From: an uncultured Acetatifactor sp.
GTDB taxonomy: Bacteria > Bacillota > Clostridia > Lachnospirales > Lachnospiraceae
NCBI GenBank assembly: GCA_934394665.1
Contig: CAKRRS010000027.1
Span: forward strand, 1-31,300
DNA length: 31,300 bases
Direction of reading: 5' to 3'
In this document: one piece after another, positions 6,416 through 15,756 of the stretch
Layout: each line of letters begins with the position of its first letter
Numbering within the stretch: the stretch's first letter is position 1
The notes under the pieces: model-generated
Told to the model about the DNA's origin: nothing
Databases searched by the model: none
The model's input: the letters and a program-made list of their open reading frames with translations, nothing else
Translations under genes and position numbers: made by a program

Positions 6416-8478
6416 TGAAAAAGAGAAAAAAGATTTATTCTGTATTTAGCTTTCTTCTGGCGGGAACACTGTGTCTGTCTATGGCGGCCTGTGGTGGAAC
6501 GCCCACACCGGCAGAGGACGAAACAACATCTTCTGCACCGTTATCCGGTGCACTGCCCGTGAAGGCTTTACAACCCAAACACGTGGATGAAAACCCTTAT
6601 ATGGCAAAAAGTGATGCAAACATCCATCACGACGGCTACAACACCGACTCAACGGATGAAATTCTGCCGCTCGGCATCTATCCGGAAATCAATGTTTCCT
6701 TTGAGACAACGAACCCGAACGCCTCACCCGCGATTTACTTTGACAACTACGGTCACGCGGTCGTGCCACTGCTCGGCGGCATCGCCATCCGTGATCTGAA
6801 TGCAACAGAGACGAAGACGCTCGGCTATTTTTCACCGATGCAACATGATGGCGGCGGTTACGTCATCCAGAGTTCCTACACATTCCTTGACTCTAAAAAC
6901 CGTGTCGTCTGCCCGACGAGCAACAACCATGTACTGATACTGCGTACGACAGAGGAAGATGGCAGCGTCATTCCGGAATTTGAAAAGGTTCTGGATATCG
7001 ATATCAAGGCAGCTGCTGAGACCGCGCTCGGCAAAGAGCTGACACAGAATCTTCTGTCCGTGGTCTTTGACTACGACGGAAACCTTTGGTTCGCCACCGG
7101 CGGCTTCCGAATCTATCCCGAGCGGCAGCAGCAGGGTGTTCTCGGCTACATTGCCCACACAGCGATAGAATCGATTCTGAATGGCGAACAAACCGATCTT
7201 TCAAAGGCTGTCTTTGTTTACGGGCTGCCCCTTGGCGAGGGCGCAGAAAACGGCATTGCTGCCTCCAAAGACGGTGCGGTCATTCTGACGAACCAGAACT
7301 GCTATCTGTTGCGCGCGGAAGAAGGTGTGAACGTTGTGTGGTGCACGCCATATGAGAGTGTCGGTGCGAAGGTCAGTCATGATGGCGATAAGACTACCGG
7401 CGGCGGCCTTGCCTGGGGTGGCGGCTGCTCGCCCACACTGACACCAAACCTTGTACTGTTCACCGACAACGCAGATCCTGTTAAGCTTCTCGCGCTCGAC
7501 ATGAAGACCGGAGAGGTCGTAGCCAGCATGCCTGTTTTGGATGATCTGCCCGATGGGTATCAGGTGGCGGTTGAGAACTCTGCAATCGTTTATGACGACG
7601 GTGAAGGCACCGTCAGCACGATCGTCTGCAACTGGTTCGGCGCTGGTAACGCAGGTCTTGCCGACCCTGACAATGACTCTTCGATTCAGAGCTACGCCAA
7701 CATTTATGACCAGAACTGGCTGATGAAGGGTAATGTTATGATCGCCCCGGGCGTTGAGCGGGTGGACACCCTAAAAACCGCCGATGGCTATGAAATGAAG
7801 AGCGTCTGGAGCCGGAACGATCTGCGCGACACGGCGATCATGAAGCTCTCCACTGCAACAGGCTATATCTACGGTTACGTACAGGATTTGGATACCGGCA
7901 TGTGGCAGTACATTATTTTGGACTTTGCAACAGGCGAAACCGTCTTCACGATGGATGTGTCCAACAAATACGGCTACAATAATATGGCCATCGGCATGTA
8001 CACCGGCAGCAACGGAAATACGCTCTACTGCCCGACAGGCTATCTGGAACTGCTGCGTTTGCAGGATCGCTTTGTGTACCTGCCCGAGCTTCCGTACCGT
8101 GAGGTTGATCTGGATCAGGCAGCAAGAAATGTTCTTTCGCAGGATCAGTTTGCGCAGGATGGCGGTGAAGGTACGGTTGCAAGCTGGCACAACACTGCGA
8201 CCATCTGCAACGTGCATCCCAACACCATGGTAGCCTTCCGCATGAACAACCTGTCCGGCAGTGCCTCCGATCTGACGCTCTACGCCTATGGTGCAGACGG
8301 CAAGCTGGAAAAGGTTGGCTCTGAACTGTGGTCGCTCACAGACGAGACCGGAGCAAATGTGACGGAGCTGACAGACGGCGTGCTCTATGAGCTGCGCGTG
8401 ACCGTCTCCGACGGCGGTGATCTCGACCTGAGCGAAACAGAAAAAGAAATCAAGCTATCTGTTGTACTTGGAAAATAA
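6415..8478 (+). CDS. Large beta-propeller-like lipoprotein of unknown function
   Basis: 687 aa from ATG 6415; a TTG at 6412 is less likely, since GAGGAGGA at 6401-6408 fits 6415. The signal peptide is MKKRKK plus a hydrophobic core and lipobox LSMAAC (Cys26), followed by a Thr/Ser/Pro/Glu-rich linker, so it is exported and lipid-anchored. The mature part has repeated beta-strand units with Asp/Gly turns and aromatic strands, for example FDYDGNLWFATGG, AASKDGAVILT, LALDMKTGEVVASM, YIILDFATGETVF, suggesting a six- or more-bladed propeller of SMP-30/NHL/PQQ type. The last 100 residues (LTLYAYGADGKL, then VTELTDGVLYELRVTV) look like a separate beta-sandwich. It has many GC-rich codons. As the main product of the operon facing a two-component system, it could be a cell-surface sensor or ligand-binding protein (inference). 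I do not recognise a named family. Confidence 0.8.
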   Translation: MKKRKKIYSVFSFLLAGTLCLSMAACGGTPTPAEDETTSSAPLSGALPVKALQPKHVDENPYMAKSDANIHHDGYNTDSTDEILPLGIYPEINVSFETTNPNASPAIYFDNYGHAVVPLLGGIAIRDLNATETKTLGYFSPMQHDGGGYVIQSSYTFLDSKNRVVCPTSNNHVLILRTTEEDGSVIPEFEKVLDIDIKAAAETALGKELTQNLLSVVFDYDGNLWFATGGFRIYPERQQQGVLGYIAHTAIESILNGEQTDLSKAVFVYGLPLGEGAENGIAASKDGAVILTNQNCYLLRAEEGVNVVWCTPYESVGAKVSHDGDKTTGGGLAWGGGCSPTLTPNLVLFTDNADPVKLLALDMKTGEVVASMPVLDDLPDGYQVAVENSAIVYDDGEGTVSTIVCNWFGAGNAGLADPDNDSSIQSYANIYDQNWLMKGNVMIAPGVERVDTLKTADGYEMKSVWSRNDLRDTAIMKLSTATGYIYGYVQDLDTGMWQYIILDFATGETVFTMDVSNKYGYNNMAIGMYTGSNGNTLYCPTGYLELLRLQDRFVYLPELPYREVDLDQAARNVLSQDQFAQDGGEGTVASWHNTATICNVHPNTMVAFRMNNLSGSASDLTLYAYGADGKLEKVGSELWSLTDETGANVTELTDGVLYELRVTVSDGGDLDLSETEKEIKLSVVLGK

Positions 8479-8507
8479 ATCGGTTTGAAGATAAATCAGT
8501 TTTGAAG
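8475..8507 (+). repeat. Tandem 16/17-bp duplication at the lipoprotein stop codon
   Basis: ATAAATCGGTTTGAAG (8475-8490) is followed immediately by ATAAATCAGTTTTGAAG (8491-8507). The first copy contains the stop codon. It looks like a small slippage duplication. No clear intrinsic terminator was found in the 66 bp between the convergent lipoprotein and manA genes. Confidence 0.5.
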
Positions 8508-8544
8508 ACAGCTATCATTTACCGGATTTTTATCTGCTGTAAAC

Positions 8545-9480
8545 TTAGATCGTAGATGCGATGATCTGCATCCTGCCCTGTAACTCTACCTTACCGTAGC
8601 CGTCGGGCAGGATCAGGTGATCGCCCTTTTTTAAATGCGTACCATTCAGGGTGCCTTCTCCTTCGACCACGCTCATCAGGATGAAAGGCTTATCCTGCCA
8701 GGTCTCCACGCGATGCTCCACATCAATACGATATACGGTGTAGTAAGGACAGCGGATCAGCTGCTGGATCGCATCGTCCTTTTTCTCGGTATGCACCACG
8801 CTGTTCTCTGCGGATTTGGCAGGAACGGTGATAACATCGATGCTCTGGGCGACATGCAGCTGTCTGGGCTTGCCGTTACTCAGTCTGTCATAATCGTATA
8901 CACGGTAAGTAATATCACTGCTCTGCTGCGTCTCTAAGAGCAGTGTACCGCCCTTGATGGCATGCACAGTACCGGGATCGATCTGGATGAAATCTCCGGG
9001 CTTAATGGGAATCTCACGGATGAATTCTTTCCACTTGCCCCCATGAATCATCTGTTCCAGTTCTTCCTTCGTCTTTGCATTGTGTCCAACCACAAGCGTA
9101 GCATTCTCTTTGCAATCCAGAATAAACCAGCACTCTGTTTTTCCCAGAGAACCGTTCTCATGCACTTTTGCATAGACATCATCCGGATGTACCTGGATGC
9201 TTAAGTCGTCCTTGGCATCAATGATCTTGATCAGTAACGGAAAACGCTCCATTCCCGTATTGCCGAACAATTCCGGATGCTTCCCCCACAGCTCGGACAG
9301 CTTCATTCCCTGGTAAGCTCCGCTTGCCACAGTGCCGTCCCCGTTGGGATGTGCGCTGATACCCCAGCACTCACCGATGTCGTCGCCCTCGATGGGGTAC
9401 CCGAATTCTCTGTTTAACCGGGTACCGCCCCAGATATTGTGGGTACACACCGGTGTTAAAAAAATAATATCTTTGTTCAT
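8545..9480 (-). CDS. manA: Mannose-6-phosphate isomerase, type I
   Basis: About 311 aa from ATG 9480. An ATG at 9486 is in frame but only three bases from the AAAGGA ribosome binding site. The enzyme is a zinc cupin converting mannose 6-phosphate to fructose 6-phosphate in the cytoplasm. Motifs: IWGGTRL at the start, SIQVHPDD and KTECW (metal ligands), GTVHAIKGGTLLLETQQSSD and ITYRVYDYDR. The length of about 310 aa fits the short Firmicute form. It is the last gene of the mannan locus and finishes mannose 1-phosphate use after a phosphomannomutase that is not in this window. A 156-bp gap separates it from the esterase gene; no convincing promoter was found there. Confidence 0.94.
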   Translation of the reverse strand: MNKDIIFLTPVCTHNIWGGTRLNREFGYPIEGDDIGECWGISAHPNGDGTVASGAYQGMKLSELWGKHPELFGNTGMERFPLLIKIIDAKDDLSIQVHPDDVYAKVHENGSLGKTECWFILDCKENATLVVGHNAKTKEELEQMIHGGKWKEFIREIPIKPGDFIQIDPGTVHAIKGGTLLLETQQSSDITYRVYDYDRLSNGKPRQLHVAQSIDVITVPAKSAENSVVHTEKKDDAIQQLIRCPYYTVYRIDVEHRVETWQDKPFILMSVVEGEGTLNGTHLKKGDHLILPDGYGKVELQGRMQIIASTI

Positions 9481-9636
9481 GATCATCTATCCTTTCACAT
9501 GATACTTACTATGTATTGCACTGCATCTTTCCCGTCATTCCGCTACTTAGCTTTGCAACGTTCGTTTCTGGAAAAATATTCTATCTGATATGTAACACAT
9601 TTCTTCCGATCTGTCTACCTGCCTTCCGTACTATGC

Positions 9637-11415
9637 CTATTCCGCTTCTGTTTCTGTTCTTACCCCGGATACAATCAATGACACCAGATAAAATCCAGCC
9701 TTATCGTTCTCGTGTGTCTCTGTGATCTCGATTCTCACCCGGTGTTCCCCATAGGGCAGATGCTCCGCAATCGTTGCCAGTTCCATCTTATCTCCCCAGG
9801 TCTCATCGAAGGTTCCGTCCAACACGCACGCCGTCTCAGGGTTCTCATCCACCACTGCCGTGGCAATGGGTGCAGGTCCGTCCTTCACTCGGCGGTATTG
9901 CACGGCGGCACCGGTTCCCCGGAAAGTGAACTCCAGATAAGCTCCTTTTTCCCCGGCGCTCCATCCGTTTCGGAAAATATCCGTGATATCTCTCTGCGGT
10001 GTCATATCTTCTTCAAAACCGCTCTTCTCCGGTGTGGAATTAAAATATTGCAGTCTCACGCAATGCTCATAGGCATTTTCTGTCAGCGGAGCCGGGAAAA
10101 TTTCCTGCGGCTCTTGCGTTTTATCATGGATCACCTTTTCCAGAAAATTCGTGATCACGGATGCCACAAGCTCATGCCCCAGATCATTGGGATGCAGAAA
10201 ATCCGCAGTGATTTTCTCAGCCGGAAGTCTGCCCGCTACCACTGCCGGATAGATGCTGTTCTGTATACTGATACAGGGAAGATCATAATGTCGTCCTACC
10301 TGCGCATGATAATATGCCGCACTTTTTCCGGTATCATAATAGACATTATGGATCAGCACCATTGCCGGTGCGCTCGCACTGCCATAAATCTGCCTCACCA
10401 GGCCTTCGTAGGTCTCGCAGAAATGCGGCGTACTGTGATCGTTCACGGAAAATTCTACAAATACCAGATCCGGCAGCCGCGGAAGCAGGTCTTCCTGTAC
10501 TCTCGCCGCGCCGAACTGGGAATCGGTAGCTCCGATTCCGGCGTTCACATAATCAAATTCCGTATTGGGAAATACCTTTTTCAGCCAGCCAAACGTCCTT
10601 GCCGCATAACATTTTTCCGGATCCGTAGCGGAAAATCCCTGGGTAATGGAACCGCCGATAAATCCTACCGTAAGCCGCTCTCCTTTGGCTGCACGATTCA
10701 TAAAACCTTTCAGTCTGGTCAGGTTGCCCCGGTTCAGGATTCCGGCTTCTTTATCAATGATGTTCCCCGCACTCTTGCGGTTCTCATAGATGCTGTTTTC
10801 CAGAGTGCAATAACGTTTCGCCTTGTTTTTCAGAGTCTTGCTGATCCGGAAAATCTCTTCCGGACGGTATCCCCTGGATTCCAGATAATAAATACCACTG
10901 TAAAGTTTGATGGGAACATCCGGATATTTATCCCCGATCATGGCTTCAAACATGATCATAATGTGACCGATCTTCTCCAGTGCTGCTTCCACGTGATTGT
11001 CCAATAGCAATAGGAACTCATCCTTTTTCAAATGACACACCATTTCCTGTCCTTTCAGGTGCTTTTGAATATGCGTCCCCAGATGGTACAGAAGGCTGTT
11101 TTTCACTTTCTCACTCATCTTCGCGGAAATCTCATCGTAATCCCGGATGCCCAGAAATACCTCTGCATACTGACTGTCCTGCCAGGGCAGAATCTGTTCC
11201 AGTTTTATCGAAAAGCTTTCCGTTGTCTCCATTCCGGCAATGTCCGGTTCCGGCTTTTCTGTATCCTTTTCCCGCTCCCTGACATTCCCTGCATATTCGT
11301 ACTCCCACAGCGCACAGTCGGAATTGTCCTCGGTAATCTTCCTCCTGATACGTTCTTCTGCCAGTTCTCTTTCCAGTTCTTCGATTTTGGCATATAATTC
11401 CTCTTTTTCCATCAT
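9637..11415 (-). CDS. SGNH acetylesterase (CE17-like) with N-terminal degenerate GGDEF domain
   Basis: 592 aa from ATG 11415 behind GGAGA. There is no signal peptide, so it is predicted cytoplasmic. Residues 1-30 are a charged coiled coil. Residues about 70-205 follow the GGDEF pattern: AEVFLGIRDYDEI, a long helix, HLKKDEFLLLL where active enzymes have RLGGDEF, then KLYSGIYYLE and EEIFRISKTLKNKAKR (cf. the usual ADxALYxAK helix). Gly-Gly is Lys-Lys and the inhibitory RxxD is absent, so cyclase activity is not expected. Residues about 220-425 are an SGNH hydrolase: GGSITQG (Ser256), NAGIGATDSQFG, VEFSVNDH (Asn325) and ADFLHPNDLGH (Asp405, His408). Residues about 430-592 are a beta-sandwich, as the CBM35-type domain in CE17. 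By context it deacetylates imported mannooligosaccharides. A terminator separates it from the upstream GH130 gene. Confidence 0.85.
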   Translation of the reverse strand: MMEKEELYAKIEELERELAEERIRRKITEDNSDCALWEYEYAGNVREREKDTEKPEPDIAGMETTESFSIKLEQILPWQDSQYAEVFLGIRDYDEISAKMSEKVKNSLLYHLGTHIQKHLKGQEMVCHLKKDEFLLLLDNHVEAALEKIGHIMIMFEAMIGDKYPDVPIKLYSGIYYLESRGYRPEEIFRISKTLKNKAKRYCTLENSIYENRKSAGNIIDKEAGILNRGNLTRLKGFMNRAAKGERLTVGFIGGSITQGFSATDPEKCYAARTFGWLKKVFPNTEFDYVNAGIGATDSQFGAARVQEDLLPRLPDLVFVEFSVNDHSTPHFCETYEGLVRQIYGSASAPAMVLIHNVYYDTGKSAAYYHAQVGRHYDLPCISIQNSIYPAVVAGRLPAEKITADFLHPNDLGHELVASVITNFLEKVIHDKTQEPQEIFPAPLTENAYEHCVRLQYFNSTPEKSGFEEDMTPQRDITDIFRNGWSAGEKGAYLEFTFRGTGAAVQYRRVKDGPAPIATAVVDENPETACVLDGTFDETWGDKMELATIAEHLPYGEHRVRIEITETHENDKAGFYLVSLIVSGVRTETEAE

Positions 11416-11433
11416 ACGCTGTCTCCATCACTT

Positions 11434-11459
11434 AAAAAGGACCCGCTCATCGCGGGTCC
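11434..11459 (-). terminator. Strong intrinsic terminator after the GH130_2 gene
   Basis: GC-rich 8-bp stem (GGACCCGC at 11439-11446 with GCGGGTCC at 11452-11459, 5-nt loop). On the minus strand it is followed by five U (11438-11434). It sits 7 bp after the GH130_2 stop and 18 bp before the esterase start, so the esterase and manA are reached only by readthrough or by a promoter not recognised here. Confidence 0.85.
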
Positions 11460-11466
11460 CTCGATT

Positions 11467-12489
11467 CTATCTTCTGCCTTCTTCTGTATCGCTTGTTGTG
11501 ACCACGCTGTGTTCTTTGATATAGTCAACCACTTCATCGATGGTCGTAAACGCCAGCCCTACGTAGCTGTCTGCTGCGCCATAGTAAATGGCGATCCTGC
11601 CGCTCTCGGAATCATGAATGGTAGCGCAGGGGAAGCATACATTCGGTACGAATCCTCTCTCCTCATACCACTCTTCCGGTGTCAGCAGGAAGTTCTCACA
11701 ACGATATTTTACGATGGACGGGTTGTCAATATCCAGGATCGCTCCACCGATGGAATAGACATAACCGTTACAGGTTCCGCTCACACCATGATAGAACAAT
11801 AGCCACCCTTCGGAAGTCTCAATGGGAGCTGCACCGCCACCAATCTTCAAGGACTCCCACCATTCGGAAGACTTTCCCATCACATGTCTGTGTTTGCCCC
11901 AAAATACCATATCGGGGCTCTCACTGACGAAAATATCACCGAAGGGCGTATGTCCGCTGTCGGAAGGACGGGACAGCATCATGAAATTACCGTGTACTTT
12001 TCTGGGGAACAGTACGGCGTTACGGTTAAAGGGGAGAAACGGATTCTCGATTCTGGTAAACGTCTTGAAATCCGTAGTTTTCGCAATACCGATGGCTGCA
12101 CCGTAAAAATCCTGACACCAGATGATGTAATAGGTATCTTCTACCTTCACCAGTCTGGGATCGTAAGCGTAGATCGGCATAAAAGGCTTGCCTTCTTCAT
12201 CTACGAACTGAATCTTATCTTTATCAAAATCCCAATGAATTGCATCTTTGCTGCGTCCCATGTAGATATAAGGAATACCGTTGACCTGTTCCCCACGGAA
12301 CACACCGATGAATTCATCACCGTAAGGCATTACGGCACTGTTGAAGATTCTGGCTACTCCTTCTACGGGATTTCTGCCAATAATAGGGTTCTCACTATAT
12401 CTCCATACCGGTGCTCCGGTATGGCCTTCGGGTTTATCCTGCCAGGGTACATTAGGTACTGCAGGGCTGATCATCTTAACCTTGCTCAT
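11467..12489 (-). CDS. GH130_2-type beta-1,4-mannooligosaccharide phosphorylase
   Basis: 340 aa from ATG 12489 behind GAGG. It is a five-bladed propeller phosphorylase that releases alpha-mannose 1-phosphate from the non-reducing end of beta-1,4-mannooligosaccharides. Seen: ENPIIGRNPVEGVARIFNSA at the N-terminus, FRGEQVNG, YAYDPRLVKVED with Asp110 in the position of the catalytic proton donor, FPRKVHGNFMMLSRPSDSGH, GGGAAPIETSEGWLLFYHGV (phosphate-site His) and CFPCATIHDSESGRIAIYYG. Length and motifs fit subfamily 2 (mannooligosaccharide phosphorylase) rather than subfamily 1. It lies 25 bp after the GH130_1 gene in the same operon, and a strong terminator follows. Exact chain-length preference cannot be read from sequence. 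Confidence 0.9.
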   Translation of the reverse strand: MSKVKMISPAVPNVPWQDKPEGHTGAPVWRYSENPIIGRNPVEGVARIFNSAVMPYGDEFIGVFRGEQVNGIPYIYMGRSKDAIHWDFDKDKIQFVDEEGKPFMPIYAYDPRLVKVEDTYYIIWCQDFYGAAIGIAKTTDFKTFTRIENPFLPFNRNAVLFPRKVHGNFMMLSRPSDSGHTPFGDIFVSESPDMVFWGKHRHVMGKSSEWWESLKIGGGAAPIETSEGWLLFYHGVSGTCNGYVYSIGGAILDIDNPSIVKYRCENFLLTPEEWYEERGFVPNVCFPCATIHDSESGRIAIYYGAADSYVGLAFTTIDEVVDYIKEHSVVTTSDTEEGRR

Positions 12490-12514
12490 TCAGGTTACCT
12501 CATTTCTGTATTAT

Positions 12515-13690
12515 TTATCTTGCTTCCTGTTTTAAGAACTCTTCATTTTTGTGAATGAGTTCACATCTCTGTGCCACACACTCCACGCTTCTTCCGGGAT
12601 CAGAAGGGGTGTTGAATACATAATCCACAAGCTTGTCTATAGTAGTAGTTGCCACATGCATGCGGGTATCGCTGGATGCATAGTAGATAAAGACTTCCCC
12701 CTTCTCATTCGCGATAGCACCGTTGGTAAATACTACGTTTGAAACATCTCCCACTCTCTCTTCCCCTCTGGGACCGATCAGCAGACCCGAAGGCTCTGCG
12801 ATCACTTTTGCAGGATCTTTCAGATCCGTTGCAAAAGCATAAATGACGTAACGTAAACCGGCTGCGGTATTACGTACTCCATGTGCGATATGTATCCAAC
12901 CTCTATCTGTTTTGATGGGGGTAGCGCCCGCACCGTTTTTGGCCTCGGTAATGGTGTGATATTTACGCAGACTGGTCATGCGCTCTTCGTCGATCACTGC
13001 ATGAGTGATATCGTCACACAGTCCGAAACCGATTCCTCCGCCACTTCCGGTCTCGATGAAATCATCCATCGGTCTGGTGTAGAAAGCATATTTGCCATCC
13101 ACGAATTCCGGATGCAGCACTACATTTCTCTGTTGGGGAGAACGAAGGGTCTTTAAATTCTCCAGTCTCTCCCAGTGCTTTAAGTCTTTGGTTCTTACAA
13201 TGCCTGCAGCCGCTACTGCTGCGGACAGATCATTTACGGAGGTATCCTTGCTTTCGGAACAGAACACACCATAGATGTAACCGTCTTCATGTTTGGTCAG
13301 ACGCATGTCATAGACATTGGTCTCTTCCGGGCAGGTGTCATCTAACAGAATGGGATAATCCCAGAAACGGAATCCATCGACACCGTTGTCACTCTCCGCC
13401 ACACCAAAGAAAGACTTTCTGTCGTTGCCTTCGATACGGGCTACCAGATAATACTTGCCGTTTAATTCAATGGCTCCGGAATTCATGACCGCATTGATTC
13501 CCAGACGCTCCATGAAATAGGGATTGGTCTTGGGATTGAGATCATATCTCCAGGTCAGGGGAATATGTTCTCTGGTCAGAACCGGATATTCATAACGGTC
13601 GTAAATACCGTTGTAGAAATCGGACTTTACATTTTTACGGGAAAGCAATTTCTCCTGCTTCTCTTTCTCTATGTAATAACGCTCTAACAT
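12515..13690 (-). CDS. GH130_1 4-O-beta-D-mannosyl-D-glucose phosphorylase
   Basis: 391 aa from ATG 13690, with GGAGG at 13701-13705; a longer in-frame start at 13711 lies inside the epimerase gene. It phosphorolyses mannosyl-beta-1,4-glucose to mannose 1-phosphate and glucose. Motifs: [23 protein letters not shown] (residue region about 42-65) with the lengthened N-terminus typical of subfamily 1, [23 protein letters not shown] (Asp128 as proton donor), [40 protein letters not shown] and [10 protein letters not shown]. The start overlaps the epimerase stop (ATGTTAG), so the enzyme that makes its substrate and this enzyme are translationally coupled. Confidence 0.92.
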   Translation of the reverse strand: MLERYYIEKEKQEKLLSRKNVKSDFYNGIYDRYEYPVLTREHIPLTWRYDLNPKTNPYFMERLGINAVMNSGAIELNGKYYLVARIEGNDRKSFFGVAESDNGVDGFRFWDYPILLDDTCPEETNVYDMRLTKHEDGYIYGVFCSESKDTSVNDLSAAVAAAGIVRTKDLKHWERLENLKTLRSPQQRNVVLHPEFVDGKYAFYTRPMDDFIETGSGGGIGFGLCDDITHAVIDEERMTSLRKYHTITEAKNGAGATPIKTDRGWIHIAHGVRNTAAGLRYVIYAFATDLKDPAKVIAEPSGLLIGPRGEERVGDVSNVVFTNGAIANEKGEVFIYYASSDTRMHVATTTIDKLVDYVFNTPSDPGRSVECVAQRCELIHKNEEFLKQEAR

Positions 13691-14868
13691 CTCTTCATAA
13701 CCTCCATGCACATTCTGCCGTTATGGTAAGGGCACTTCCAAGGCTCCACGATAGGACGGCCGGGATAGGGATTTCCTTCCGGATCCACTTCCCAGAACCA
13801 TTCGGAACCGGCTCTCTTATCGATCACATGATCCCGGATAAATGCCCATTCCTTCTCGGCTGCTTCCAGATATTCCTTCTTCTCCGGCTCTTTCTCATAG
13901 CCGTTTAAGAAACCGATCACAGTCTCTGCCTGTACCCACCAGACTCTGTGCACATTCACGACACCTCTGTCACATTCGTTTGCCAGAGAGTGTCCGTCGA
14001 ATGCCACCTTATAGATCTGCGCAGTCAGATCTTTGGTGATGACATACATCTTCTGTGTCAGTTCCGGATCATCCAGTACCTTACAGCCTCTGTCGATCAG
14101 CCAGGCAGTCTCGATGTCGTGACCGTAGGAATGCAGATCCAGAATGGTATTGTAATGCTTATCAAAGAACACTTCCTGTCTGTGCAGCTCGGGATTGTAA
14201 ACCTTCTCAGCGAACAGATTCATGATCCAAAGCAGGCGTCTGCGCACCTTTTCATCACCGGATACCCGGTACAATTCTGTATAAGCTTCAAAGACATGAA
14301 GCAAGGTGTTCATGGTCTTGTCTGCAAGGACACCGTTCTCCGACAATTTCTCATTGGATTCTGGTTTAAAGTCTCTGGTGAATGCTTCCAGATAGCCCAC
14401 CTCATCCATACACGTAGTCTCAATCAGAGTAAACAGCTTTTTCGCCAGCTCCAGGGCTTCTGCGTCACCGCTTGCCTCATAATAGGAGGACAGTGCATAA
14501 ATGCAGAATGCCTGATTGTACGTATGCTTTGTAGTATCCTTCGGTGTTCCGTCGTAATTTAAGGACCAGTAGATTCCTCCGTATTCTTTGTCCAGGCAAT
14601 GATCTTTCAGGAAAGCGTATCCGTGCTTTGCCTCATCAAGCAGACTTTCGTCTTTTAGCAGTGTATACGCATTGGCGAAGAACCAGGTGATTCTGCTGTT
14701 CAGGATACAGCCTTTTTCTGCTTTTTTATCCAGCTTCAGATCATAATCCAGGTAGCCGTAATAACCACCGAATTCGTCATCTCTCATGCCTTTCCAGAAG
14801 GGAATGATCCCTTCTGTCAGGTGGTTTTTAATTTCTTCCCGCATTTTCATTGTTTCTGTGTTCATCAT
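13684..14868 (-). CDS. Cellobiose 2-epimerase / AGE-family epimerase acting on mannobiose
   Basis: 394 aa from ATG 14868 behind AAAGGAG. The frame continues upstream to 15090, but that part lies inside the permease gene. It is an (alpha/alpha)6 barrel epimerase: [58 protein letters not shown] with the general acid/base His, [19 protein letters not shown] and [10 protein letters not shown] with the second catalytic His. Cellobiose 2-epimerases convert the reducing-end sugar of beta-1,4-disaccharides. Next to GH130_1 the likely reaction is mannobiose to mannosyl-glucose. It begins 20 bp after the permease stop and overlaps the GH130_1 start by 7 bp. N-acylglucosamine epimerase activity is the less likely alternative. 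Confidence 0.92.
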   Translation of the reverse strand: MMNTETMKMREEIKNHLTEGIIPFWKGMRDDEFGGYYGYLDYDLKLDKKAEKGCILNSRITWFFANAYTLLKDESLLDEAKHGYAFLKDHCLDKEYGGIYWSLNYDGTPKDTTKHTYNQAFCIYALSSYYEASGDAEALELAKKLFTLIETTCMDEVGYLEAFTRDFKPESNEKLSENGVLADKTMNTLLHVFEAYTELYRVSGDEKVRRRLLWIMNLFAEKVYNPELHRQEVFFDKHYNTILDLHSYGHDIETAWLIDRGCKVLDDPELTQKMYVITKDLTAQIYKVAFDGHSLANECDRGVVNVHRVWWVQAETVIGFLNGYEKEPEKKEYLEAAEKEWAFIRDHVIDKRAGSEWFWEVDPEGNPYPGRPIVEPWKCPYHNGRMCMEVMKRC

Positions 14869-14888
14869 GTTCCGCACTCTCCTTTGTA

Positions 14889-15755
14889 TTAACCCTTGAC
14901 AGCACCAGAAGTGATTCCACTGTAGATCTGTTTCTGACAGAGCAGGAATACGATCAGGGCAGGCAGCAGAGACATCAGTACACCTGCACAGATCAGATTG
15001 TATTTGCTTCCAAGAGGTCCGGTGAAAGTATACAGGGAGGTTGCAACCACACCGAGAGTCCTCTTGTCCTGCAGATACAGACTGGCGCAATAATACTCGT
15101 TATATACGCCTACTCCCTTAAGCACCATCGAAGTCACGATAGCGGGTTTCAGAAGCGGAAGAATGATCTTCCAGTAAATGGTAAAGTAGGAGGCTCCGTC
15201 GATAAATGCGGATTCATCCAACGATACCGAAATATTTTCCATGAACTGGATAAAGATGTAGATGGAGATAACATCCGTACCCATACTCATAATGATGTAA
15301 CCATACAGATGATTGATGAATCCAAGGTTACTCATGATCTGGTATACAGAGACCTGCATGGCAATTCCGGGAAGGAGGGTTGCGAACAGGAACAGACTGC
15401 GGACCAGTCCGTTGCCTGGGAACTTGAACCGGTTCAGTACATAAGCAAGCTGTGTTCCCACCAGGATGGATCCTAACAGTACAAATACCAGGATGATCGC
15501 TGAGTTCAGATATGCTCTGCCCATGTTGGCACGGTTAAAAGCGTCAATAAAGTTCTGGAAGTTCAGCCAGCTTTCCGGCAGGGTCATTACATTGGTGCTC
15601 TGGTACTCTGCATCGGTCTTGAACGCCGTGATGACGCAGGATACGATGGGTAAAAGTGCCACGAAAGAGAAGAATACCAGGCTGAAATACTTAATAACGA
15701 TCCAGATGACAGCGCCTGCGCTGTAATGTTTGTGGTTAGTTTTCATCTTTGCCAT
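14889..15755 (-). CDS. ABC transporter permease, MalG type (mannooligosaccharide uptake)
   Basis: 288 aa from ATG 15755 with AAGGAGG at 15765-15771. The first Met begins one base after the stop of the partner permease (TAAAATG), so translation is coupled. It has six hydrophobic segments, a large extracytoplasmic loop after the first (TDAEYQSTNVMTLPESWLNF, as in MalG-type sugar permeases), and the cytoplasmic EAA loop ESAFIDGASYFTIYWKIILP that docks the ATPase. The C-terminus GITSGAVKG is the usual ending of this family. It should form the channel with the next gene product. The ATPase is not encoded in the window. Confidence 0.93.
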   Translation of the reverse strand: MAKMKTNHKHYSAGAVIWIVIKYFSLVFFSFVALLPIVSCVITAFKTDAEYQSTNVMTLPESWLNFQNFIDAFNRANMGRAYLNSAIILVFVLLGSILVGTQLAYVLNRFKFPGNGLVRSLFLFATLLPGIAMQVSVYQIMSNLGFINHLYGYIIMSMGTDVISIYIFIQFMENISVSLDESAFIDGASYFTIYWKIILPLLKPAIVTSMVLKGVGVYNEYYCASLYLQDKRTLGVVATSLYTFTGPLGSKYNLICAGVLMSLLPALIVFLLCQKQIYSGITSGAVKG

Positions 15756-15756
15756 T

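Noticed and set aside
9712..11007. 431-codon plus-strand open frame antisense to the esterase gene
   Set aside because: It lacks a ribosome binding site, has no recognisable domain, and lies entirely opposite a gene with clear catalytic motifs; it is a codon-bias shadow.
14868..15090. N-terminal extension of the epimerase frame upstream of 14868
   Set aside because: It lies inside the permease gene, is Cys-rich and non-homologous, and the good AAAGGAG site serves ATG 14868.
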